In this document: positions 1 to 11,144 of the stretch, in pieces
Position numbering within the stretch: the first letter of the stretch is position 1
Layout of the letters: each line of letters begins with the position of its first letter
Origin: Yarrowia lipolytica
Lineage: Eukaryota > Ascomycota > Dipodascomycetes > Dipodascales
Direction of reading: 5' to 3'
Assembly (NCBI RefSeq): GCF_001761485.1
Contig: NC_090773.1
Location: 1,984,001-2,048,000 of the forward strand
DNA length: 64,000 nt
Position numbers and translations under genes: made by a program
Notes under the pieces: model-generated
The model's database searches: none
Told to the model about the DNA's origin: nothing
What the model saw: only the letters and a program-made list of their open reading frames with translations

Positions 1-2121
1 ACATTCCCTGGTTGTGAAGCTTGGAACTTGGACCACCCCGGTTAAAAGGGACCCACGGGAGACGGCACAGAGGCGCTCTCATATGCCGTTGCGCGACAAA
101 TTGCCTCCGTACAGTCGTATGACAAGCCATCTGGAAACAAATGGAATAGCCGACTACCTGAATAGCAGTACCGCTACTGACTCCGATTATTTACTCCCAG
201 TGTGATTCTACCAATAGTGGCTAATTAGGGCTTAGGGGACCACCGACAGGAAGCCTCTCATTTGAAGGTATCTTAGTAAGCAAATTTTTTAAGAAGATTG
301 GTGGCTTCATGTGACTCGAAAGACTCATCAGAATACCCATTTCTCAAGTGGAGGGGGAACCATATTAAGGTTACTCAAAAAATGTCATTAATTGCTTGAG
401 TAATTTGACAGACTTTTAAATGATGAACGTATAAACTTCCCAATTAATCTTCACAAACGCTACATCACAAACTGAGGGATAATGTCCCACAGGTTGAAAT
501 AATTTATAATAGAGTTTGTTGAATATTTAGTAGAATATACGCCCCAATATCTATCTTTTCGAAGAAAAGCTGTGAGAATATTTAAAGCTTATTAACAAAC
601 TGTGATTGAGTAAGCCTTTAAATGTAGTGCCATAACTTGTGGTTGCATAAACTTGTGTTGCCATAAACTTGCCCGATAATCAGGCCACTTTTAACAGAAA
701 ATCAGGCCATTTTCACGAAGCTTATTCATCGGGCATAAACAACACCAGAGATATATATCGGGTGTTAGCGTTGATAATGCAGGGACTAATGAGATGAAAA
801 CTTTAGTATGCACTACTTCGAACCCAAAAAATGGACATCGTCAAAATTGGAGTTGAATGGAGTCGAATTCGTGGTTTTATATAATCCATCTTGATACGAA
901 CCCCGCACGCAAAAATCAGGCCATAATTTAAGGTCGCATTTTGGTTATAGCTTAATTGCCTCTTTGTGTAATATAAATATACCCCCGATTTACAGATTTT
1001 CCAGAATCCTCTATTCATGTTAACCATCATCGCCAAGAATCCGCAAAGTACGTGTTTCGTCTCGAACACTGAAAAAGACGGCTTCTTTTTGTCGCCGGCT
1101 AAGAAAGAGGCGGCTTGAGTGAGTATTTATGCTTTCTTCCGTTCGACTGGCACCACTGGGGACTTTTTCGCGTCGTTGTGAAACAAATCGTGTGTTTGTG
1201 ACACAAACAGCGCGACACACAACATCACACAACATCAAACGACACTATGGAAGATCACGGTATCGTTACAACAACCGATAACGCTTCAATTACAGTCACT
1301 GTCGCCATGACCGCCAACTTTTTTCTACGACTGATACCCACAGTCAATCCATGTGACACAAACACAACACCAAGTGACACAAACGCGACACAAAAACGGC
1401 ACAATAATGACACAGGCAAACAACATACTACAGGTATCTATGTTTCCAGCACCTTGATCGCCGTTCAACCAAGTGTTCTCAACCTCAAGAGGAGTCCCCC
1501 ACAGTTGCCATGTCTTCTCCCCATCACAATTTTTTCAACTTACTAACACAGATGGGCGTCCTTACGAATCTAGTTACCTACCATAGGTAGCACTAGTCAT
1601 AGACGGGGTGCTTCCCGAAGAGCTATGAGCCAAAACGACTGGCCTCATCCCGAGGGTGTCGGATAGGCAACCAGTCCAGGCCAGAGTCTCCAGGGGGGCA
1701 TCTCAATCCCAGGGGGGAAAATATTTTTTTAAAGGGGGGGTGTGGCGTTTTAACCATGCCCAGGTTCCAAGCATTAGCTATGAACTCAGGGACAGAGTCT
1801 CATAAGGGAGTGCCCCCGGAAAAACCCGTGTCTTACCTGACGATTTTCGTCTTTTAAAACACGAACGCTACAACCCCAGTCAGTTTCAAACCAACTTGCA
1901 ATCACCCTTCGCGTCCCAAGAGGGGAGTCTGATTGCACAGAGACGAAACCAGACTAGCGTCACTCACGTTCTCGGCGGAACCGGTTCGTGAGATTTACTT
2001 TTTTACTTTTTATCGATGATAATTTTGGCACTGGTGATGTTGGAGCATAGACGTTGGTGCTCTTGGTGGTGGAAGGGGAGGAGTGGATTCGGGGGGCTTG
2101 TTTTGAAAGACAGGAGGGTGT

Positions 2122-2144
2122 GGGGAGAGTGAGGGGTGGGTGGG
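2122..2144 (+). other. G-quadruplex motif
   Basis: Four guanine runs (4, 4, 3 and 3 Gs) are separated by loops of 7, 1 and 1 bases on the plus strand, which meets the usual G3+N1-7 rule. It lies at the start of a strongly G-rich, C-poor block (about 2,040-2,300). Folding is inferred and no role is known. Confidence 0.6.
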
Positions 2145-2157
2145 TGGTGGATGGTTA

Positions 2158-2264
2158 GATGAGGGGAGTTGGAAGGGGGTGTGGGATGGAAGATGAGGGG
2201 CGGTGGAAAGGTGACGGAGGGCTGGAAGACGAGGGGAGTTGGAAAGGTGATGCAGTAGGTGGAA
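2158..2264 (+). repeat. Purine-rich minisatellite, about 35 bp x 3
   Basis: Three head-to-tail diverged copies start at 2158, 2192 and 2228, each opening with GAYGAGGGG and closing with a TGGAA. Lengths are 34, 36 and 37 bp. Almost all bases are G or A on the plus strand. Confidence 0.7.
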
Positions 2265-2311
2265 GAAGAGGTGGTGGGGAGGCCGTCAGCCGTGGATTGT
2301 GGCTGCTTGGA

Positions 2312-2527
2312 GTGTGTGACGGAGAAATCCTGGAACCTTCGGGTTGTTTGGCCTTCTAATCACATCCGTGTGTGGGGGAGAAAGCACTTCAACCTTTGGG
2401 TTGCGTGTCCTTCTCAAGCACATCCGGGTGTGAGGGGAAAAGCACTGGAACCCTCGTTCTCAATCACCTCTGTGTGCGAGGGAGAAAGTGCTCGAGTCTT
2501 CGGGTTGTGGTCTTCTCCATCACATCT
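2312..2527 (+). repeat. Diverged tandem repeat, about 57 bp x 4
   Basis: Four copies start near 2312, 2368, 2426 and 2472. Each contains a GTGTG-rich head, a GAGAAAG/GAGAAAT block, a CTTCGGGTTG-like core and a CACATC tail. The third copy lacks about 12 bp of the core. The unit length is a multiple of three, so short open frames cross it, but stops and the lack of a conserved frame argue against coding. Confidence 0.65.
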
Positions 2528-4574
2528 TCCAGGGATGGTGGAGGGATGCCGGGAGAGGGCTGGGGCATTGTATGGGGTTGTTGGGATAGTGTGGGTGGGT
2601 TATATAATTAATGTATTGATTGTCTTGAAGCCCTGTATCTTGTTTTTCAAGTATCAGATGTCGTAGTGGTCTCAATGAGCGGATCAGCTGTCTTTTCGAC
2701 ATAGTGCAAATCACCTACAATCTATTCTTACGGTCATCTACGACCCACGTCCACGTCTAAGACGTATTGAACTCTTTGAAAAACTTATTGACCTGAGTTA
2801 TACTTGGGGGATTAATTAGGTAGGGTTCGTTTATGGAACAACGGCCAAGAGAACTGGCGCTGGCTTCAGATAATGGGTACGCTTAGATACTACCAGATCC
2901 TAACACCAACCTACACCTTTTTCTCCTGTGCGATACTTGGAAACAAGATACAACGGTATTTACTCCCAGACCCTCTAACCAGCCTGAATAGTTCTTTCCA
3001 GACAGGGAGACCTCCAAACCACCGATAGTCATATTACGACAACTCGTATATCTGTAGTTGTGCCAATTCACACATCGATCAGTGCTAGAAGTTCTGATGT
3101 GGCCAATATCTGGGATCTTATGCAGCAGAATAAAGCCCTCTGGATGGCATCGAACTTTGATCTCGTCATGTAACATCTCAGTCGCCCCCCGATCACTTCT
3201 TAGTAATTACGAGGTGGATTTCAAATACAGTATGTACCTAAGAAAGTTGATTGATAACCGTGTAATGGAACTGATCCGACCTGTATATTTTGTTGGGAAA
3301 AGCCAGTACAAGTACAAGGATCTGTTACTACTTGTCTCACGTTAATTCCCTGAGTTTTGGTTTTTGCAATGATAAATCTGCATCTAAAATTCTGATCACA
3401 AGCTCATGCAGATCAGGTTGCGTATTTAAAGAGAACAATTCTCTCAATCCCTCAAAAATTACTGCAATTTGATAATTTATTTGACTAAGCTCTCAATAAT
3501 GCCATTATAGAGACAGCAAATATTATTGTCCAATCATGAGGAATCTAATTCAATCATCAATAGCTCATCGCCCAATTTACAAAGTTTCGACTAAATATGC
3601 ACTCCATTGCATTATCTCAACCTTAATATATTGATAGTTGTGACTGTGACATCCATTCAATACAATTAAAAATATATGTAGGATAAGGGATTATATCCTG
3701 GGGATATACATCGTGTATATTTTATGTTTTTTTCCTATTACGGTAAAACGACTAACAAAACATACTTTTAGGTGAAGAGCCGCAACATTATACCACAATG
3801 TCTGAATACATTCCCACCTTAGCTTATTCTGAAGATGTTTGTTGTCTTCTATTCTTCTTCCTTATCTCTCCTCACTTTACGAAATCATCTACCACATCAT
3901 TCACGACACTTCTACGACTATATTACGACACATCTTCTACGACTAGATGAACGGGCATCGACTCAGTCCTCTCCATTCATTTCAGGTGGGCTTTTCGGTG
4001 AGTTTTCACGATCTCTAGCTCTTTGTTTCTGTGTCACTTCAAGTGAGCAGTCATAGAGACATGTGCTGATTCCACGTAAGCCTTTGAAAACTCTAGAGCG
4101 ATACTAACACAGCGGGAGGTAGCTTTTGGTTCCCCTCCATTTGGCACATAGTGCCGGTGGAGGACCCACTCTGTAAGGAGGTTACAGAGCCAGGGCCGGA
4201 AAAGAGGTGATGCAGCGTTGGGGTGGTGGAAAGTTCCTCCCAAGGCCCTATAGAGCAGCCTCGTTTCCGTTCCTTGGAGTCTACCACGGATCAGGTCGTC
4301 TCAGCTTCTCCTGGTAGTTTTGAATAGGAAGAAACGTCGTGAGACTCGATTGGGAAGGGGTGTCACCATCCCTCTAGTGTCTCAATTTCCTTTACAGAAG
4401 ATTTCTCGAGGCGGTGGATTCTGCAGGACCTCCGGAAACCGGAATCTCGCAGAGATGCCACTTTTCTTACCCTTCGACCACGCCCCCCAGCCTCACGTGG
4501 TCAAGGTCTGACGCTTCTTTCCAGTGATGCAAGTAAGTCTCGGGTGCCCCCCAGTGCTCTTTTTTTCTTTTCCG

Positions 4575-4663
4575 GGTGTTGGCTCTATTTGCGGTGTTGG
4601 CTCTTTTTGCGGTGATGGCTCTTTTCGGGATGTTGGCTCTTTTGCGGTGACGGCTCTTTTTCA
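4575..4663 (+). repeat. 18-bp minisatellite, 5 copies
   Basis: Five near-identical copies of GGTGTTGGCTCTTTTTGC follow one another, with one copy of 17 bp. The minus strand reads as a repeated basic peptide, which is a by-product of the repeat and not a credible gene. Confidence 0.8.
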
Positions 4664-4797
4664 GTGTACAAAACACAATGTCAGTTGTGTGGTGGGGTGT
4701 CGGATAATTGCGGTGTGGGCTCAGTGGATTTTCCACTACTTTTTTATTTGCGCGTCAAGCACAATGGGGGACTGGCTGCCCTGATGAGATCAAACCC

Positions 4798-4902
4798 ATG
4801 ACTAGCGTCGAAACATCAACAGTGGGGGCTGTTGGTGTCGGCAGCCACTAGTCATAAACTTCGACAATTTTCGAAGTACCAGCAGTGGGGGCTGCTTGGC
4901 AC
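4798..4902. repeat. Nested dyad and twin hairpins with TGGGGG loops
   Basis: Perfect 8-bp arms ATGACTAG (4798-4805) and CTAGTCAT (4848-4855) enclose a hairpin with 9-bp arms (one mismatch, 4814-4822 and 4829-4837) around the loop TGGGGG. A second hairpin with the same loop follows (arms 4876-4885 and 4892-4902). A short CTTCGA/TCGAAG pair lies between them. The two hairpins look like diverged direct copies of one unit. Confidence 0.65.
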
Positions 4903-5119
4903 TTTGAAAATAGTCGTACAGTATATATATTAGGGAATTATATAGCAATATAAGAATTTATGGAGTATAAAAGTAGGATTTTCCAAGTTTTTTCCCTTTA
5001 GATGGGTAATATATTACCGAATCAGGAAATTTTCGTTGTTGGTATTGAAAAGTTTATATAGTCTGTATATTTGATGCTGATTTTTCTAATATTTCTTATT
5101 CAATCGTTTACTATACCTG

Positions 5120-5393
5120 TATTGAAGATCATAAGTATTATTGATGTGATATAGTTAATTAACAACTTACAACCCACTTCTAGGGACACGACGTTCCGAT
5201 AGTAGCACACACCAGAAGGGTGTGTGCTTGCTCATTCACCAGAAAAGAGATTCTAGATCAGTGGATAAAACTATCTACAGGATGGACATCTCGTCTACGA
5301 CCCAGCTGATTCCTCTCATTACTATGTGGTGACTTCTCATCATTATGTGAGGAATTAGTCAGGTATTACCCCACCGGGTATTTACCTTCAACA
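5120..5393 (-). mobile_element. Solo LTR, probably Ty3/gypsy (Tyl6-like)
   Basis: This 274-bp fossil is bounded by short inverted ends (TGTTGAAG at its 5-prime end on the minus strand) and by a 5-bp target duplication ACCTG at 5115-5119 and 5394-5398. It matches the element at 50433-50708 in inverted orientation along its whole length. No internal domain (gag, pol) is attached, so it is a solo LTR left by recombination between two LTRs. The length is close to the LTR size I recall for Tyl6. The intact target duplication suggests moderate age. Family assignment is an inference from size and ends. Confidence 0.75.
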
Positions 5394-8300
5394 ACCTGAA
5401 CCTTTAAAAAAAATGAAAAAAAATACAACAGGATGTTGACTTGAGTAGAGTATAGAAACTACAAGTAAAACACTGTGACAACTGTACCTGCACTCCATAC
5501 CTTGACTTCATCTACAATTCAACAGAACTACTCATGCAACTGCAAACAGAACTACTCGTGCAGATAACTACTGGTGATGATTTGGGTGGGACTTCATGGT
5601 CCATAATGTATTATCCCCAGAGGTTCAGCTCACTGCTTACATCCTCTTGTTCTATAATCTAAAGGTTCGGCTGGTGTACGTCCTCATAGCGAGGTTCCAC
5701 GCCTACATCCTTTCTGAATGCGGATCTGATCGTTGGATCTCCGACTGCTCGAATTGCTCTTACTGGCTTTGCAGCACTTACTGGCTATTGGATGATCATC
5801 TGGCGCAGTGGCTCTAATCACATCTTCTTGTTGCTCTTATTGGCTCTGGCTCGATGGCTCTGGCTCTCATTCGCAAGAAACACTTAGCTCTTATTGGCTC
5901 ATTGGCACTCACTGGCTTATCGTCATGGCTCTGGCTCTTACGGATTTGCTTTGGCCCATGCTCTCAAGGTGCTGGCATTCTGCTCTCGCAGTTCACAGTT
6001 TCACCTTCGCGCTGTCGTCATCGTTTCACAGTGTCACTATTGTGCTGGCATAACTTAACGTGTCTCAGTTGCTACAACGTGTCCTGCTCTGGTGGCTGGT
6101 GGAATTTCACCATCGTGCAGCTCCAGGCGGCTTTTCAGCGTTGTCTTAGTGTTCTGCTGTCGGGATTTGTCGGTCGGCGGCTCTAGTTCTGGCCCATTGC
6201 GGCTCGGAATGGCTCTTTGCTCTGGCGGTCTGGCAGGTTGGGCACAAACACTTTGCTCGGTGGCGGGCTTTGCAGACGCTTATGCTCAGGGGAAAAAAGC
6301 TGGATCAGGTTCGGATCGTGTGTCAGCGGTTCTCTTAACCGTGATTCCTGGTGTGCTGATACCAAGTCAACAGCAGATGGGGGAGACATAGGACTGTTCA
6401 AACGACAGTCCATCCCTCCAAAGCATTCAGGAGTTATTATCCATGCAGGGAGTTGCACCCAAGGGAGCTACCCATACTGTCGGAGAGCTCATGGACAATG
6501 TTCCGTGTCCGTCACTGCTTCATATCCACGGAGACAGGATTCATGAGGGGCTTGCTAAGTCTCCAACTCGTCGTCACCCTGCGTCCTCTTAGTGCATGTA
6601 CTGGGGGGTTTCCTTTCACTCGGTAGCTTCGTAGCTTGTGCTCAGCTTCACGTCTTAGTTACCCGCTCATGCGTTTTTAATCAGTCTCAACAGTTGCATC
6701 GTAGCAGAGGCTTTGCAGCTTCCGCTCAGCAACTTCTGGAATACTGTCTTGCGACAGGACCAGTAGAGCAGACCCCAAAGAGTTGTTCATGCTGGGAATT
6801 TCACCCGTGGTTGCGAACCATCTGAGAGAAGGAGCTCCTGAGTAGATTGCGAATCTTTCGCTCGTCATAGCTCCATTCCGTAGATGCATGAAGAGAGGTG
6901 TGCTGATTCTCCAACTCGGTAACAAAAGAGAACTCAAGTTGCTTCATGGTAGGAGTGAAGCGAATGTCCGCTCGCGCAAGACAAGTACTGATTCATAGCT
7001 TTCGCTCATCAGTGTCAGCATCTCTCGAAGTGATCAAATCCTCTGCAAAAGCTGAGAGACTGATCGACTTCTGATGATGGAAAAACAGGGCGATAGATGG
7101 GGTTTAAATACTGCTGGAGGTGTGTGATTGAGTTTCGAAAGACCTTGTCAGAGTTGCATTAGTGGCAAATATTAGTGTCGATCATTGCATAAACGAAAGA
7201 GAGAGAGCTCTGTCGAAGATTCGAGAAATGTCACGAAGAACGGGAAACTTCTGCGGAGTGAGACGGGAAAACCGAACTAGGAATAAACCGTCTATTGTTT
7301 TAAGAGGAGATTGATATGAAGCTTGTCTGAATCAAATGATCTGAGTGGATTATTGGGGGGTTGGCTCACTTGTGAATATTTAAATAAGGTTATCCGAATA
7401 CGGTGGCAAATTGAACTCTAACTACTTTCTTTGTATTGGAACATCATGGAACACAAAATGCAAGTGTGTTTCTGTATTTCTCTTTCTCGGAGAAAGCCAT
7501 TGTGAATCACGCATTTCTGTGTTACAGGACTATTACTTGAAACCAGCTCAAATCGATTCGATATATCAAGGTACATCACCGTTAATTATTTTAGTGCCAA
7601 GGCTAATGGTAAACTGTCCGAGTACACTACTTGTAGCTACTTGTAGGGTTGGTTGTACCGTAGTCAAATAAGGGAGCAAGTAAAATGTGGAGATACTTGT
7701 CCTCTTCCCCTAAAATATCTCCAAGTGGACTCTAGCTATCTAAACATGTGCGATCTTTCATAATCATCAGCTTCGATGTTTTGGATGATAAAACAATTTC
7801 TTCGTTTTTCGACTGTTTTCCGACTTTTGACATTTTTTTCTTTTCTTTCCGCAGAGGTGCTTTCTCAGATTCCTTTCTTAGATCGCATTTATTAAATCAA
7901 CTTCAGGATAATTTTTTTTTTATTTTTTTTATTATTTCGAAGATTTCTCACATTTTGGGTGTTTACAAAAAACCGAAAAACGCGAAACTAGAGGTAAAAA
8001 AAAATAATTGGCACCTTTGATGGACCATTAAACATTGTAAATAATTACGGATAGAGAAAAGAGTGGTATTGACATAATGGGCCTAAGCTGAATTGTTTCA
8101 CAATACAATTTCTATTCTCGTACCACCGTTATTTTCAAAAATCACGATTAGTCAACAAACTCCGAATGGTCAAAATCTCAAGATTTGCGCGAGTCAGTAC
8201 CAGGCGAAATACGCGATTTAGAATGTTTGCAAAAATGAATTGTTTCGTCCAAATATCGGCCTTGGTTGAAACCAGACACTGTCGAGATAGCCCCGGTATG

Positions 8301-11144
8301 TGTTTCTTGTGGCCTTGGCGCTCAGGTAGACTACTGTGGGTCATTTCAGGTCCGAGCCAGGGGTTACTCTCAAAAAAAGCGGGTAAAAATGCCGATAATT
8401 GCGATCAAGAAAGACTTGAAAAGTTGTCTATGTCTATCTTTTCACCCCTTTTGAAGTCTTGGAAGATCAACTGTTAGTGGTTTTGGTTCTGTTGTCCAAT
8501 CTGTCTCCTTCCCCCGCCACGCAAAGGTGTGTGAGTTTCATCCGAAGATCTTATTGGGGTTTCTTTGGCTTGTTATTTGGTCTGGAAAATCGGGGTTGGA
8601 TCTTTCTTCTTTTTTTTGATTTTTTTTGGGGATTTTTGTTGTCATTCGTGGTTCGAACACTGCATAGTCATGAGGGCATCAAGGACCTCTTCTACAAACA
8701 GCAGTGGCATACTGAGGATAACAATTGGTCCAAGAAACAACTTACTCCTTCGGAAGAACATCAGTGGGGCCAGTCACACCATGTCTACAGTATCGGTAAT
8801 ATTTATGTCCGACCAGGTACTGAACGCTTCTACCTAGAAGAAGGGCGTCGCTAATCTCGATGGCTTTGAATCACAAGAATCTTCTTAAGAGAGATCTGTC
8901 AGTCGGAACGTGAGTCGACTGCCTTGGAGCGGAAAATGACCGCAAGTGAGTCTTGACCTCGACGCTTTTTTTGAGATGCCACTTTTGAAATGCAACTGGA
9001 GGCTCTCCAAAAGATGTGATGCCAGTTTGACTTCCGAAGGAAAAACAAAAATCGAAATCGAAACATTTCCACTCTTTAAAAAATATACTACACCGGCAAG
9101 AGTAATCAACTTGCTCAACCTAGGAACCAAGTTTATAGGCGATTGCGACTCGACCCATTGTTATCTGATGAACTAGAGCAGACACCTTCCAAGGCCTGCT
9201 GATGTAATAGCGAAGCCAGAACTCCTCGTTTCCTCGAATCTGCGGTTCAGTTCAGATGCTCTGTCCATTTGCAGATCGGAATTACGATATCGGCCGATAC
9301 AGGCACCCTTATGCCGCCCAGGAAAGTTCTGACTAATTGTGGATAAGTGTTTCACGTTTACAGATGCTATTATTATGGAGATCTAGACCCCGGCTCTGTT
9401 CATTCAATATTGATTGGAAGCCCTGCCTGCGCCGCTTTGGTCCGAAGTTTCATCCAAGTCCCAATGCAGCCCAATGCAGTATGCGCATGCGATGAGGCCA
9501 AGACATATGATGTCATATCCACCACACGTGCAGAGATCTTGGACAAGACGGCAGCTGACTAAGAAGTACGAGCCAAGTTACTTCTAGCCGGGGGTAGATG
9601 TGCTGATTGAGCCATGATACCCAACAGCATCCCTCACTCCAGCATAGCTATCCAGATTCTCGCTTAAAAAAAAACTGTAGCTAATCCAACTCTATTATGG
9701 CGAATTATATACGCCACAATGAAGGCACTGATGGACACTGTCTGAGTGGCATTTAGTGTCTGAGTTCGTATTCGCTAGCAAGTAGGATGTTATTGGGGGT
9801 ATATTTGATTATAAAAAAGAATGAAAATGTTCTTGTTGTTGTGCTGGCCTGGTTTGCTGTGTGTATATACCGTATATACCGTCTTGTAGACTTCTGCCGC
9901 ACATGTTTGTTTGATTCGTGATGAAAAACTGGACCATGAGAACATAGATGAATGGGATGGACCAGGGGAACCCATGAATGGGACGTTACCGTGAAGTACG
10001 GGTAGAATAGCAAAAACCAAGAGGCGGACGAAGCGCTTGGCTTGTCTCACGGAAAGGTGGGGACTTTGGAGACTAAAACGAGGCTAAAAGCAGGTACATC
10101 CTGTACGGGACCATGTGCAGAATACGAGATGTAGCAATGATCCATTTCCCCAAAGACACCCAGATTCCACTTGAAATATAAGACGGGTTGGATTAAACCG
10201 GACACGATTGGTTCCGCACATTCACCACGGAAATCAAGCGTCGCAAGCCACACCCACAGCCACTGGAGAGAGCTGCAAGTAGAACGGTAGAACCAGTTAG
10301 AGTGATACCATAACTAAATGTAAATGGTTTGATTCCATGGAAGGCTGATGTATCATGAGGAAATCCATCTCAGAGCAGGTTCCATTCGTACGAGAATTGA
10401 TCTGTTGTTGAGGGACCCTCTTACCACCTACCAGGCAGTTTCTCTGGCCACTCTCTCATGAGTATCTCCCTAACAGATGGAAGTGAGTCCGGGTCGATTT
10501 CAAAGACCCTCGTTATCTCAAGTAAACTCGGCTTATCTCCCCATGTTTTCTTTCAAGCCACACGTAAGCCACACGAAAACCGTAGTTGGCCTGTTGCACG
10601 GGCAACCCAAAACTACCACGATAGTACGAGTGCGCAACTCAGAGTGGATCCAATAAGTTCGAAAAGTTTGTGGGATGGTATCTACGACGGCCGCTATCCA
10701 CTTTTGGAGTAGATGGAAACACTTTTACCCGTTCTTGAACACCACCCGGGAAGGTGTCTGTTAACAAGCAGTCTATCTCTCAACCAGCTTGGCGAAAGCG
10801 GATGGTATCAAACGCCTCTTGTATCAAGGTGATATTTCGATGTATTCCCCGGAAAGCAGCGGCTAAAGCCTATAGGCAGCAGAATTGGTGAATACGACCA
10901 GTAACCTGCTTTTCAAATCAATCCCACGGACCAAGCCACAATCAAGTCTGGGTTTGGATATCACTGGCAAACCACGTTTTCAAAGCCACATATCCCAAAA
11001 CATAAGCCACCTTTAGTCAAATAAAACGCAGCTGAAAGCCCTTTGCCTTCATCTGGATCCCATTAACCTATCAGCAGATTCGTTTATCCTGGCTCCCCTT
11101 CTACTACGAACCTCCTTGCATCTCGCCATCTATCGAACTGCAGC

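Larger units (their letters stand above)
1..11144. other. 11-kb gene-free region
   Basis: I find no protein gene here. Every open frame is short (at most about 135 codons), carries no family motif, and many begin with non-ATG codons or run through low-complexity sequence. No tRNA or 5S gene was found by looking for A- and B-box motifs. What is present is listed separately: a G-quadruplex motif and two minisatellites near 2.1-2.5 kb, an 18-bp minisatellite at 4.6 kb, nested hairpins at 4.8 kb and a solo LTR at 5.1 kb. From 4.56 to 6.24 kb the hexamer GGCTCT recurs unusually often. For a genome with roughly one gene per 3 kb this is a very long gap. It could be a centromere-proximal block, decayed repeats or lost genes; the sequence alone does not decide. 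Confidence 0.75.

Noticed and set aside
2259-2666. 135-codon frame over the 57-bp repeat
   Set aside because: It is open only because the repeat unit is near a multiple of three; composition and lack of conserved frame argue against a gene.
8459-8854. 131-codon frame with hydrophobic stretch
   Set aside because: The hydrophobic part is a translated T-rich tract, and no family pattern or good start context is seen.
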